Position numbers and translations under genes: made by a program. A stretch of 64,000 nucleotides of DNA from Halomicrobium sp. LC1Hm (lineage in GTDB: Archaea > Halobacteriota > Halobacteria > Halobacteriales > Haloarculaceae), in NCBI RefSeq assembly GCF_009617995.1, contig NZ_CP044129.1, forward strand, positions 930,001-994,000, written 5' to 3'. The notes under the pieces are model-generated. The model was given only the letters and a program-made list of their open reading frames with translations. It searched no databases and was not told the DNA's origin. Shown piece by piece: positions 35,005 to 44,072 of the stretch; position 1 is the stretch's first letter; each line of letters starts with the position of its first letter.

Positions 35005-35301
35005 GGCCATTGGCGTGTGCTTGGCGCGAGGCTCGTTTAGGGATTGCGGAGCGATCTTCGTCTCGAAAGAGAAACTGCCGGAACGGCAGGATGTCCACGG
35101 AGGATGGGGATGGAAGCGTGTGAGGTGGGCATCTGCCGTGCCGCATTGCGTTCACCGCTCGCCCGTGGGGAAGTGAGCGAGCGGCGATGGCAACTGATGG
35201 CTTCGTACCGGCACTGTGGAGGGCACCGGTGTCTGGTGGTATCCGAGTGTCCTACATAAAACTGTTGGAATTGTTAGATTGTGTGTCGCCGTCGACACCG
35301 A
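35005..35301. other. Former rfcL upstream region, structured and gene-free
   Basis: GC-rich host DNA with no convincing gene. It holds two perfect hairpins: CTGCCG-GAA-CGGCAG (about 35075) and CCGCTCGC-N14-GCGAGCGG (about 35155-35184). It may include the abandoned rfcL promoter (TTTAG near 35036) and possibly an RNA gene. Confidence 0.4.
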
Positions 35302-36630
35302 CTACAGATCGCACGACGCTGCTGGAGGTGCTTCACAGCCGGGTTCCATGCCGCGCTTCGCGCCACGCAGTTCGAAGCGGTCGTCGGCCGAGTCGCTCCG
35401 TACTCGGCCGCGAACGACCGGCACCGAACGGACTGACTGGTGGTCACAGGCCCGCATCTTCTGCGTGCCTGCACCGGCCGCGTACTCCAGTCCTTCGAGT
35501 TCGTTCCGGATCGCCGCGGCGTCGAAGCTCCCGGCCCGTTCGGCGGCGTGGGCATAGAGGATGACCTGTGCGTAGGCAGTCTGTGCCGGCCCCGACGCGG
35601 CGAGTGTCTCCGCGTCGCCGCTGGCGTACTCTCGCTGATAGGCCTCGCCGAAGGTGCTCGACAGCGGCGTTCCGAGGTCCTCGTGCCAGCCGACGGTGCC
35701 GTAGATGCCGGCCACGCGATCGCCGAGCGACTCCGCGATCGACCGAGTGAGGTACGGCACGACAACCGTGGTGTCGTCCGACAGCGCCGCTCGCGCCCAC
35801 TGGATCGCGTTGACGGCGTCGAGGCCGAACAGATCGAGGAAGACCAGCGACACGTCAGACAGGATGTCGTCGTTGATCGCCGAATCGAAGTTCGTCGTTC
35901 CCGGACGGACGGAGATCCCGCCCGTCGGCCGCCAGTCGAGGTCGCTGTCGGTGACGATGTCGTTGATCGACTGGAACAGGTCGTTGCCTTCGGGTGCGTC
36001 GGCGTAGACGTGAAAGATCGACTGCTCGTCTGGCACGTCGCTGGCGATCTCGGGAACGAGCGACCGGGCCAGCGTCGTGGTGTTGAACAGGTGTCGGTAC
36101 ACGTGGGGCGAGCAGTCACTTCCGGTGAGGGCATTCACCGTCGACGAACCGACGAAGTACGGCGTTTCGTACTCGTCGGCGAGGTCGCGGTTGGTCTCCG
36201 CGACCGAGCCGGCGACGCCGCCAAAAAACGCGGCGAACTCGTCGCCGTCGAGACGCGGACGCACCTTCGATTCGGTCGTCGCCGGGCTACTCTCCGTGTC
36301 CAGCACGGCGGTCTCGACGGTCGAGCCCAGCACGCCGTCGCCCGAGAGGGAACTGTACTCGCTGTCGCCGACGAGTCCGCCGCCCTCGTTGAGGTGCGTG
36401 ACGGCCAGTTCGAAGCCGTCGCGTTCGTGTTCACCGAGAGGGGCGTAGTGGCCCGTCTCGGGTGCCGTGAGCGCGATCGTCACCGACTCGTCGTCGCTGC
36501 TCGTCGTCGTCGACGACCCGCCAGATCCCAGACAGCCGGCCAGCGCCAGCGTACCAGCGCCGCCGATCGATTCGAGTACGCGACGCCGCGTCACCGGCGA
36601 GCCGCAATTATCACAGTCGTCAGCGGTCAT
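35302..36630 (-). CDS. ABC transporter substrate-binding lipoprotein, LivK-like
   Basis: 442 aa from the ATG giving MTADDCDNCGSPVTRRRVLE. Tat signal (TRRRVLESIGGAGTLALAGC) with a lipobox Cys, then the Gly/Ser linker usual for haloarchaeal lipoproteins. The receptor fold matches the branched-chain amino acid/urea type (FFGGVAGSVAETNRDLADEY, VFLDLFGLDAVNAI). Close paralogue of the partial gene at 1-1086, in opposite orientation 34 kb away. No permease or ATPase is adjacent. Confidence 0.88.
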   Translation of the reverse strand: MTADDCDNCGSPVTRRRVLESIGGAGTLALAGCLGSGGSSTTTSSDDESVTIALTAPETGHYAPLGEHERDGFELAVTHLNEGGGLVGDSEYSSLSGDGVLGSTVETAVLDTESSPATTESKVRPRLDGDEFAAFFGGVAGSVAETNRDLADEYETPYFVGSSTVNALTGSDCSPHVYRHLFNTTTLARSLVPEIASDVPDEQSIFHVYADAPEGNDLFQSINDIVTDSDLDWRPTGGISVRPGTTNFDSAINDDILSDVSLVFLDLFGLDAVNAIQWARAALSDDTTVVVPYLTRSIAESLGDRVAGIYGTVGWHEDLGTPLSSTFGEAYQREYASGDAETLAASGPAQTAYAQVILYAHAAERAGSFDAAAIRNELEGLEYAAGAGTQKMRACDHQSVRSVPVVRGRVRSDSADDRFELRGAKRGMEPGCEAPPAASCDL

Positions 36631-37086
36631 GCGCCACAGTTGGCAAACCGTCACATATATCGATTTGGGTATAGGTTCGATTCGTGAGCAATAGGGTGAA
36701 TAGAGGGTATCGAGCCGCCGGCTACCCGGCGCGGTCGCGCTCGGCGACACGTGCGGAATCGCCACTGGCTCCGTGATCGTGTCGAACTGCACGGAAAGGG
36801 TCCCGAACTTCCGAGCGACTCGCTTCGCCCGTCTCTCGGACCCTCGCTCACGTGCGTTCGCGAGGACTTACGGGTTCGTCGCCAGTCCGAACATTTCACG
36901 GCATCACCACTCGCTACCGTTCGTGGTTCCTCGGAAAATGCCCGGGGAGGGCTCGCGAACGACGGACAGAGCACGCTCTGTCCTCATCTCGGCTCGCTGG
37001 CGCTCGCCGAGATCCTACCGGGCTCTCCGCCCACCCCGGCATTCGACAGCATAACCACTCACACGAGGTTCGTGGTTGGAGTAGAA
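36631..37086. other. Intergenic region with tRNA-Met 3'-end remnant
   Basis: At 36935-36954, AATGCCCGGGGAGGGCTC repeats the 3' end of the tRNA-Met gene next door. GTTCGTGGTT is also repeated ahead of both copies. Between the copies lie perfect palindromes GGACAGAGC-AC-GCTCTGTCC (36964-36983) and ATCTCGGC-N12-GCCGAGAT (36986-37013). This looks like the trace of an old integration at tRNA-Met. No gene seen. Confidence 0.6.
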
Positions 37087-37229
37087 TGCCCGGGGAGGGC
37101 TCCGAACCCTCGATCTCCGCATGACTCAGGTCGCAGGCGCGACGAACGCCTGCTGTCATGCCGGGTTGGTACCGCGTGAGTCTGACGACCCTATGAGTGC
37201 GGCGCTATGTCCAGCTAAGCCACCCGGGC
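37087..37229 (-). tRNA. tRNA-Met (CAT), elongator, with 69-nt intron
   Basis: Acceptor arms GCCCGGG and CCCGGGC pair; D arm, anticodon stem CCGCA/TGCGG and T arm GAGGG-TTCGGAG-CCCTC are complete; discriminator A. The anticodon loop reads CTCATAA after removal of the intron at 37123-37191. The splice sites sit in a canonical bulge-helix-bulge: bulge TAG, 4-bp helix CTCA/TGAG, bulge TCA, then GGTCG/CGACC. The spliced tRNA is 74 nt. CCA is not encoded. Confidence 0.93.
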
Positions 37230-37331
37230 GCGGTGCATTCGTTCGTTGTCCGGAGGTGCTCTTTAACGTTCTCATCTAGTGGCGGTCCGTGACGGTCTGG
37301 CACCCGCGGATTTAAGCCACCGGACTGGTAC

Positions 37332-38339
37332 ATGACCACCATGGAGATACCAGACCTCGTCCGGCAAGCGCTCGGGGACGAGGAGGTCACGGCCGGCGTC
37401 AACCTCGGGGACGAAGACGCCGTCTGTTTCACCCCGACGCGGACGCTCGTCTACAGGGGCGAAGGGTTGCTGAGTGACGAAGGGGTCGGCGAGTACGCCC
37501 ACGACTTCGAACGCCTCTCGATTTCCGAGGGTCGCCGAAAGACGAAGTTCACGATGACCTACGTCGACGAGAAGGACTCGTTTGCCGTCCCCGGCAAGCG
37601 CACCAGTGCGGTCCTCGAACGCCTGCTGGAGGGGAACCTCCGCGTCAAGGGCGTCATCTCGGACGACGAAGGCGTCAGCGGCGTTTTCCGTTTCAGCGAA
37701 CTGACGCTGGTCGTCACCGAGTCGCGCCTGCTCAAACACATCGGCGAGTACACCTGGGCCGGCGACTTCGAGGCGTATCACTACGACGACGTGACGGGAC
37801 TGCACTTCGAGGAGGGGAGCGTCGCCACGGCGGTCGTCCTCGAAGCCGACGGCCGTCCGGAACGCATCAAAGCGCCCAACGATCAGGCCGGGCTGTTCCG
37901 CAAGACGCTGGAGGGCTCGCTCTTCGCGTACCACGATGTGGACTCGCTTGGCGAACTCAACCACGCCCTCGAAGTCGACGAGACGGACGGCGAGACCGAC
38001 GACGAGGAGGCGAGCCCCAACGGGTCGGACAGTCTCGGACTCGACTCGGGCATCGATCCGCTGGTCGGCGACGACGAGGACGCAGACCCATCGGACGAGC
38101 GGCCGGCCGCAGCGGCCGGACAGCGTCAGTCGGCCGCCTCGATCAGCTCACAGAGTGACGCGACCGGCACCAGACAGGCGTCTCCGACGGCCGACGGCAC
38201 CACGAACGATGCCGACATCGCCGCCGTCGAGGAGCAACTCGCGGCGCTGACAGAGACGATCGAACAGCAAAACGAGCTCCTCGCGAAACAACAGCAGACG
38301 ATCAAGCAACTGATCAAAGAACTCCGGCAGGGCCGCTAG
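37332..38339 (+). CDS. Conserved haloarchaeal protein with PH-like domain and coiled coil
   Basis: 335 aa. The N-terminal 215 residues are beta-rich in two similar halves (TRTLVYRGEGLLSD and ELTLVVTESRLLKH), like a duplicated bacterial-PH domain. Residues about 216-285 are acidic and disordered, and the end is a predicted coiled coil (QQNELLAKQQQTIKQLI). The ATG at 37341 fits the TATA (GATTTAAGC) as well as 37332. Function unknown. Confidence 0.7.
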   Translation: MTTMEIPDLVRQALGDEEVTAGVNLGDEDAVCFTPTRTLVYRGEGLLSDEGVGEYAHDFERLSISEGRRKTKFTMTYVDEKDSFAVPGKRTSAVLERLLEGNLRVKGVISDDEGVSGVFRFSELTLVVTESRLLKHIGEYTWAGDFEAYHYDDVTGLHFEEGSVATAVVLEADGRPERIKAPNDQAGLFRKTLEGSLFAYHDVDSLGELNHALEVDETDGETDDEEASPNGSDSLGLDSGIDPLVGDDEDADPSDERPAAAAGQRQSAASISSQSDATGTRQASPTADGTTNDADIAAVEEQLAALTETIEQQNELLAKQQQTIKQLIKELRQGR

Positions 38340-38698
38340 TCGCGCCCGAGCACTTTCCTGATACACGTCGAGCCGAAGGGGCCGAGGTCGTCGCTGTCGA
38401 ACTGGACGAAGTGGCCCTCGGAGATGCCCGCGCCACAGCGCTGACAGTCGAACTCGCCCTCTTTGACGACGACGTCGCTCTCGAAGCTGACGAACGTGCC
38501 CGTCGCGGTCGGCCGGACCGTCCCGCCCTCGCGTTCGACGACCCCCTCTCGCTGTGCGGCCGTCAGGATCTCGCGCTGGACTGCCGGATCGGTGGTGACG
38601 ATCTCGATGCGGTCCATCGCGTCCTTGACCGACAGCTCGGCGTGTTCGAGGTGGGCGAGCAGTTCCAGACCGAGCGCGACGCGATCGTCGGACGGCAC
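38336..38698 (-). CDS. Haloarchaeal protein with C-terminal zinc-binding motif
   Basis: 120 aa from a GTG (VPSDDRVALGLELLAHLEHA). A helical N-terminal half (LSVKDAMDRIEIVTTDPA, REGVVEREGG) resembles a winged helix. The C-terminus DCQRCGAGISEGHF...TCIRK has cysteines for a zinc knuckle. Upstream in-frame codons are Arg-rich and overlap the divergent gene, so they are not used. Role unknown, possibly nucleic-acid binding. Confidence 0.65.
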   Translation of the reverse strand: MPSDDRVALGLELLAHLEHAELSVKDAMDRIEIVTTDPAVQREILTAAQREGVVEREGGTVRPTATGTFVSFESDVVVKEGEFDCQRCGAGISEGHFVQFDSDDLGPFGSTCIRKVLGRD

Positions 38699-38817
38699 GG
38701 TCGGAGCATCGACGGCGACGCTGGTAAACGTTCGGCTACTCCGTCGGGAGCGCCCCGCTGGTCCGTTGGCTCGACGGACCACAAGAGGTTTTACACTGCG
38801 AACGCGGTTTTCGACCG

Positions 38818-39480
38818 ATGAAACAGTCGACGCGACGGCAACTCGGCGGCGTCGTAGTCTTCGCCGCACTCGTGGTCGTCGCGTCGCTGGTGCTCTCGCC
38901 CCGGCAACTGCTCGACGAGGTCGCACATCTCTCGGCACATCCCCTCCAGTTCGGCGCGGCGCTGCTCGTGCTGTATCTCGTTCGCCCGCTGTTTGCCTGG
39001 CCGATCAGTCCGATCTCCGCGCTGGTGGGCTACGTACTGGGCCTCCGATACGGGATCCCGGTCGCGCTGGTCGGGGCGACGCTGACGACGATCCCGCCCT
39101 TCCTGTTCGCCCGCCACGCCGGGCGTAGCGGCGGCGGCCTGTTCGCCCGGCTCAACGACGCGGGCCGGCGGTTCATCTCCGTCACGGGCGCGACTCGCGG
39201 CGTTCTCGCGGCGCGCCTCTCGCCGCTCCCGGCAGATCCGGTCTCGTACGGTGCCGGCTTCTCCGGCGTCTCGACGCGGGCCTACGTCGTCGGGACGTTC
39301 CTCGGAGAGATCCCGTGGGTGTTCGTGGAAGTGCTCGCCGGTGCGTCGATGCGGACCCTCTCGACCGAGGGGCTGAGCGCGGGCCTGCACGTGCTGCTTG
39401 GCTCGTTCGCGGTCGCGGTCGTGTTGCTGGCGGGGCCTGCGTACCGTCACGTCCGGTCGGCTCGGCCCTCCCGCAACTAG
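38818..39480 (+). CDS. VTT/DedA-like membrane protein (TVP38/TMEM64 family)
   Basis: 220 aa, five to six membrane segments. The family signature is visible as PLFAWPISPISALVGYVLG and the Gly/Arg-rich loop FLFARHAGRSGG, with LSPLPADPVSYGAGFSG as the second re-entrant motif. Members are lipid scramblase-like membrane proteins. It ends overlapping the kinase stop by 4 nt (convergent). Confidence 0.8.
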   Translation: MKQSTRRQLGGVVVFAALVVVASLVLSPRQLLDEVAHLSAHPLQFGAALLVLYLVRPLFAWPISPISALVGYVLGLRYGIPVALVGATLTTIPPFLFARHAGRSGGGLFARLNDAGRRFISVTGATRGVLAARLSPLPADPVSYGAGFSGVSTRAYVVGTFLGEIPWVFVEVLAGASMRTLSTEGLSAGLHVLLGSFAVAVVLLAGPAYRHVRSARPSRN

Positions 39481-41969
39481 ATCGTGATCTCGAAGCGCGC
39501 ACCGCCCGCGTCGCTTCGTCCGACCGTGATCGCCCAGTCGTGAGCCCTGACGATGGTGTCGACGATCGCCAGTCCGAATCCGGTCCCCTCTTCGCTGGTC
39601 GTGAACCCCCGTTCGAAGATCGTCTCACGCTGAGTCGGCGGAATCCCTGTCCCGTCGTCGACGACGGCGAACCCGCCGTCGGTGTCGACGACGCGGACCG
39701 TCTCGGCTCCGCCGTGGGTGAGGGCGTTGCGAAACAGGTTGTCGAACAGTTCCTGGAGTCTGTCGAAGTCAGCTTCGACGCGACTGTCGGTCTCGGTGAC
39801 GAGCTCCTTCTCGTCGGCGTCGAGTTGCGACCAGGCCGCCTGGGCGACCACGTCGAGAGCGACCGGTTCGAGGTCGCCGACTCGCTGCCCCTCACGGGCG
39901 AGCGTGAGCAGGTCGTCGATGAGCGCTTCCATCCGGTGGGCAGCGTCGGCCGCGTCTTCGAGGTGTTCGAGCTCGCCGGTCGCCATGGCGTGGTTGACGC
40001 GTCCCTGAACGACGTTGAGCGGGCTCCGGAGGTCGTGGCTGACGACGCTGGCGAACTGTTCGAGCTGTCGTTCGCGCTGTTTGCGCTCTGTGATGTCCCG
40101 GATGACTCCGGCGGTCCCTCTGAACCGTCCGTCATCGGCCGGCAGCAGGGCGACGTGGTTCTCGCAGGTGATCTGGGTTCCGTCGGCCGTCCGGAGCCCC
40201 ATCTCGAAGGTCCCGTTCGTCCGGTCAGGATCGGCCAGCAGTTCTGCGATGAGGTCTTCCCCGGCCGCAACGTCTCCGGCGGTCATCAGCTTCGAGATGT
40301 GCTCGCCGACCAGTCGCTCGCGATCGTAGCCCGACAGCGCCGCCATCGCGTCGTTGACGACGGTGAACTGCCCCTCGGCGTCGAGCGTGTAGACGGGATC
40401 GCCAACCGCCTGCAGGATCGTCTCGTAGCGCTCTAGCTCTCGCTGACGTTCCATCCGCTCGGTGATGTCTCGGATGACGCCAGCGGTCCCCTCGAACTCG
40501 CCGTCTCCGTCGGTCATGACGGCGATCTTCGTCTCGTTGTAGGTCTCCTCGCCGTCGTCGTCGACCGTCCGCATCTCGAAGGTCGCCACGTCTCGATCGG
40601 TGGTCAACAGCTCGCGGATGCGTTCCTCGGCCCGCTCGACGCCGTCTCCGACGACGAACTCCTCGGGCGACGCCCCGACGATCTCGGACCGCTCGTAGCC
40701 GATGTGGTCGGCCAGCGCGTCGTTGATCATCTCGATGGTCCCGTCGGGAGCCATCACGTACATCGGGTCCGCGACGCTCTCGGCCAGCGTCTCGTACTGT
40801 CGTAGCGTCTGTTCGCGCTCCTTGCGCTCGGTCACGTCACGGCCCACACCGGCGATGCCGAGGAACTCGCCGGTCGTGTCCGACAGCGCCGTGCCGTAGA
40901 ACTCGTACGGAATCGTCTCGCCGGATTTCGTCTGCACCGCAGCCTCGTATCGCGACGAGCCGCTCTCGATCGCGCGCCCGATGGCAGCTTCGACCGTGGG
41001 AACGTCATCGGGAGCGATGAACTCCTGTGCAGTCATCTCCGCGATCTCCTCGTCGCTGTATCCCGTCACGTCGACCACCTGCTCGTTCCACTGGCGCAGC
41101 GACCAGTCGGGGGTGACGACGTAGAAGAGGTCTTCGAGCGAGTTCAACACGTCCTCGACGTACGCTCGCTGCTCTTCGAGCGCCCGGCGCTGCTCCTTGC
41201 GAGCCGTGATGTCCGTGATAAACCCTTCCAGAATCTCCGTCTCGTCGTCGCGCGTGAGCAGCTGGCCCCGCTCCCACAGCCACCGTCGTTGCCCGTCGAC
41301 CGTCTCGATCCGGTAGGTCACTTCGAACGGCTCGCCCGTGTCGAGTGCCGACTGGACCGCCTCCCGGATGTCGTCGCGATCCTCGGGATGGACTACGTCG
41401 GTCTCCCAGTCGATCTGTCCGCTCTCCAGTGCGTCGGGCTCGTAGCCGGTCAGCTCCCGGACTCCCGCGCTGACGAACTGCATCGGCCAGCCCGGTTCGT
41501 TTCGACAGCGATACACCATCCCGGGGAGGTTCGACACCAGCGTCGAGAGGCGCTGTTCTTGCTGTTCGATCGGCGTCGTCGCTCTGTACTCCGCGATCGT
41601 TCGCTCGACCCGATCCACGAGCGTGCGATACCCGTCGTCGCCGTCGCGAGTGAGGTACTCGGTGACGCCGGCAGCGACCGCCTCGCTGGCGAGCGCTTCA
41701 CTGCCGCCGTCGGTAAACAGCAGGAACGGGAGGTCTGGATACTCCGATCGGACGGTTTCGAGGAGCGCGACGCTGTCGAGGGCCTGCTCGTCGTGGCCGC
41801 TGACGACGCAATCGAACCGGCCGTCGGCGAGTTCCTCGACTGCCGCTCCACTGGTCGAGACGCTCTCGACGGCGACGGCGTCGTCTGCCAGCCGCGCCGT
41901 GACGGCGTGTCTGACCTGCGGGTCGTGGTCCACGTGGAGCACCCGAACCCCGTCCCCAGACTGGGTCAT
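39477..41969 (-). CDS. Hybrid sensor histidine kinase with four PAS domains
   Basis: 830 aa. Receiver-like domain about 8-120; PAS domains about 145-255, 262-380, 385-505 and 508-628; HisKA about 632-690 with the phospho-His in VVSHDLRSP; HATPase to the end (FRNALTHGG, VVDDGTGIP, GTGFGLAIV). No membrane segment, so it senses an intracellular cue. In the receiver, the position normally occupied by the phospho-acceptor Asp is Gly (CVVSGHDEQ), so this domain probably cannot be phosphorylated. Confidence 0.88.
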   Translation of the reverse strand: MTQSGDGVRVLHVDHDPQVRHAVTARLADDAVAVESVSTSGAAVEELADGRFDCVVSGHDEQALDSVALLETVRSEYPDLPFLLFTDGGSEALASEAVAAGVTEYLTRDGDDGYRTLVDRVERTIAEYRATTPIEQQEQRLSTLVSNLPGMVYRCRNEPGWPMQFVSAGVRELTGYEPDALESGQIDWETDVVHPEDRDDIREAVQSALDTGEPFEVTYRIETVDGQRRWLWERGQLLTRDDETEILEGFITDITARKEQRRALEEQRAYVEDVLNSLEDLFYVVTPDWSLRQWNEQVVDVTGYSDEEIAEMTAQEFIAPDDVPTVEAAIGRAIESGSSRYEAAVQTKSGETIPYEFYGTALSDTTGEFLGIAGVGRDVTERKEREQTLRQYETLAESVADPMYVMAPDGTIEMINDALADHIGYERSEIVGASPEEFVVGDGVERAEERIRELLTTDRDVATFEMRTVDDDGEETYNETKIAVMTDGDGEFEGTAGVIRDITERMERQRELERYETILQAVGDPVYTLDAEGQFTVVNDAMAALSGYDRERLVGEHISKLMTAGDVAAGEDLIAELLADPDRTNGTFEMGLRTADGTQITCENHVALLPADDGRFRGTAGVIRDITERKQRERQLEQFASVVSHDLRSPLNVVQGRVNHAMATGELEHLEDAADAAHRMEALIDDLLTLAREGQRVGDLEPVALDVVAQAAWSQLDADEKELVTETDSRVEADFDRLQELFDNLFRNALTHGGAETVRVVDTDGGFAVVDDGTGIPPTQRETIFERGFTTSEEGTGFGLAIVDTIVRAHDWAITVGRSDAGGARFEITI

Positions 41970-42127
41970 TACACGAGTCTCTGTCGCCCGCCGTATAAAA
42001 ATGTGTAGTTGTGTCGATATGACGAGCCACGGGTCGGCGTCGGTCCCGGTCGTCGCGCTGTCACTGTTGCAAGCGACTCGTGACCTCGGAATCGCGAGAT
42101 CAGTCCAGGCTGACAGCTGGCAGTATC

Positions 42128-42209
42128 ATACGGACAGTTGTAGCTCTTTACCAGATCGACCGCACGACAGTGTTCGGTCGACTGGGTGAACGTCTACAAC
42201 CGTCCGTAT
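42128..42209. repeat. 82-nt palindromic intergenic repeat, copy C
   Basis: Begins ATACGGACAGTTGTAG and ends with the near-perfect complement CTACAACCGTCCGTAT; the inner part can also pair. Its end overlaps the TGA stop of the zinc-finger gene (TGATACGG on the minus strand). The same length and placement is seen at 45075-45156. Confidence 0.75.
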
Positions 42210-42328
42210 CAGTAGAACGTGTCGGCACAGTCGTACACGACACCGTGTACGGGACAGACGTACTTGCAGTGGCGGTGGTACATGGGCGTCTCGCACATCG
42301 GACAGGGCCGCCCACCGGTCTCGGTCAT
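42209..42328 (-). CDS. Small haloarchaeal zinc-finger protein
   Basis: 39 aa (MTETGGRPCPMCETPMYHRH, then CKYVCPVHGVVYDCADTFY). Cysteine and histidine pairs CPMC, HRHC and CPVHG can hold one or two zinc ions. Short proteins ending in this CKYVCPxHGVV...C pattern are widespread in haloarchaea. Upstream in-frame codons run into the palindromic repeat and are not used. Flanked by palindromic repeats on both sides. Confidence 0.75.
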   Translation of the reverse strand: MTETGGRPCPMCETPMYHRHCKYVCPVHGVVYDCADTFY

Positions 42329-42384
42329 GGCTCTCTCTGGGGCACGGTCGGGCAAGAGCGTGTCGACGTTCGGCGTCGTGGGTG

Positions 42385-42464
42385 ATACTATCGGCTGTCC
42401 ATCTGTGACCGATTTCGCCACCCCGGGGTGGCGAAGCTCGTCACGAAGTGACACCCGGCAGTAT
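42385..42464 (-). repeat. 80-nt palindromic intergenic repeat, copy B
   Basis: Inverted second copy of the 6687-6766 element, with about 4 differences in 80. Located between the zinc-finger gene and the molybdoenzyme gene, where no stop codon adjoins it. Confidence 0.8.
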
Positions 42465-42520
42465 GAATTTGGTACGGAATCCGAAGAACCGTTAAGGAGG
42501 TGGTGTCCCCAGCAACGGGC

Positions 42521-44038
42521 ATGACACGGTTCGCCCGCCTTCGTCCGTCGGCCGACGACGCGGTGGCGCTGTTTGCCGGCGTCGCGGCCGTCGTGGGCTC
42601 GTTCGCCGCCGTCGGCTTCACCCCGTCGTTCGTCGCGTCACCGATCGAGCGGTGGCTGGCCCGGCGGATGCCCGGCGCTGTGGTCTCGCTGGCGATCCAG
42701 TTTCTCGGTTCGCTCGGCCAGCAGCTGAACCTCGTCGCCGCCGCGCTCGCGGCCGTCTGCGTCGTCGCCGCGGTCGCACGCGTCGCCGGCACGCTCGGGG
42801 ATCGACTCGCCAACCGCGCCGTCGGCCCCGTCGTCGCCGGTGCCGTCGTCTTCGGCGTCGCGACGCTACTGACGGGCTCTGTCCCTTCGAGCGGTGGTGC
42901 CGCAGTCGGGACGGCGCTCACACTCGGCCTCGCAGGGCTGTCGGGCTCGCTCCCGGCCCGCGGCGCGACGAATCCCGACCGTCGACGCGTCCTCGCGTCG
43001 CTGGGGACGGCGGCCGGACTCGGCGTCGTCGCCAGCGTCCTGACCGACGACACCAGCCAGCCGACCGCGACGATTCCGGACGACGCCAGTCCGGCGGTGC
43101 GTGACGCCCTCGAAGCCGCCACAGAGCAGTCGCTGGCCGTCGACGGACTCGAACCGCTCGTGAGCGACGAGTTCTTCAGCGTCGACATCAACGCCGTCGA
43201 TCCCGAGGTCGACGCGAGCCAGTGGACCCTCTCGGTGACCGGCTCGGTCGAGGAGGAGATCACGGTCGACTACGAGCAGCTCCGGTCGATGGACGCTCGG
43301 ACGGAGTTTCACACGCTGCGCTGTGTCGGCGAGTCGCTCAACGGGACGAAGATGGACAACGCTCTCTGGACCGGCGTCCCCGTCCGGACGCTGCTGGAGC
43401 GAGCCGCCCCCGACAGCGACTGTGACTGCGTGCGGGTCCACGCCGCCGACGACTACTACCAGGTGTTCCCGATCGACGCGCTCAACGGCGCGATGCTGGC
43501 CTACCAGATGAACGGCCGCCCGCTGCCACAGAGCCACGGCTACCCGGCCCGGGCGCTGGTGCCCGGCCACTGGGGCGAGATCAACGTCAAGTGGATCACC
43601 GAGATCGAGGTGATCGACCGCGACGCCGAGGGCTACTGGGAGGAACGTGGCTGGCACGGCACCGGACCGGTCGAGACCGTCGCGAAGATCCACGCCCAGA
43701 ACGCCCTGCCCGACGGCCGCGTGCAGGTCGGCGGCCACGCCTACGCCGGGACGCGGGGCGTCTCGGCCGTCGAAGTCTCGACCGACGGCGGCGACAGCTG
43801 GTCGGAGGCGCGACTCTCCGAACCCCTCGTCGAGTCGGTCGACTGGGCCGGCGATCCCGGCGAGACGCCACACGCGCCGGACGTGTGGCGACAGTGGGCC
43901 TTCGAGTACGAGCCCCCGGCCGGCGAACACGAGGTCGTCGCCCGCGCCATCGAGGCCGACGGGACGGTCCAGCCCGAGACCGAACGCGAGGCTTTCCCCC
44001 ACGGCCCCAGCGGGTGGGTGTCGAGGACGGTAGAGTAA
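42521..44038 (+). CDS. Sulfite oxidase-like molybdopterin oxidoreductase
   Basis: 505 aa. Four to five N-terminal membrane segments (about 10-150), then a Tat-like RRRVLASLGTAAG stretch, then the molybdopterin domain: Cys268 in HTLRCVGES is the molybdenum ligand, followed by WTGVPVRTLL and HGYPARALVPGHWGEINVKW. A C-terminal dimerisation domain follows (GVSAVEVSTDGGDSW, RQWAFEYEPPAGEHEV). It probably oxidises or reduces a small sulfur or nitrogen compound outside the membrane; the exact substrate is not shown. Confidence 0.85.
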   Translation: MTRFARLRPSADDAVALFAGVAAVVGSFAAVGFTPSFVASPIERWLARRMPGAVVSLAIQFLGSLGQQLNLVAAALAAVCVVAAVARVAGTLGDRLANRAVGPVVAGAVVFGVATLLTGSVPSSGGAAVGTALTLGLAGLSGSLPARGATNPDRRRVLASLGTAAGLGVVASVLTDDTSQPTATIPDDASPAVRDALEAATEQSLAVDGLEPLVSDEFFSVDINAVDPEVDASQWTLSVTGSVEEEITVDYEQLRSMDARTEFHTLRCVGESLNGTKMDNALWTGVPVRTLLERAAPDSDCDCVRVHAADDYYQVFPIDALNGAMLAYQMNGRPLPQSHGYPARALVPGHWGEINVKWITEIEVIDRDAEGYWEERGWHGTGPVETVAKIHAQNALPDGRVQVGGHAYAGTRGVSAVEVSTDGGDSWSEARLSEPLVESVDWAGDPGETPHAPDVWRQWAFEYEPPAGEHEVVARAIEADGTVQPETEREAFPHGPSGWVSRTVE

Positions 44039-44072
44039 CCCGCCAGCGAACGGCAGCGCGCGACACGGCAGG

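Noticed and set aside
36135-36792. Extended N-terminus of the LivK-like gene up to 36792
   Set aside because: The Tat lipoprotein signal begins right after the ATG at 36630; upstream codons contain the promoter.
36935-37229. tRNA-Met as the integration site of the present provirus
   Set aside because: Only about 148 nt lie between the two tRNA 3'-end copies, the DNA between them and 35010 is host-like, and the rfcL repeats mark the provirus ends better.
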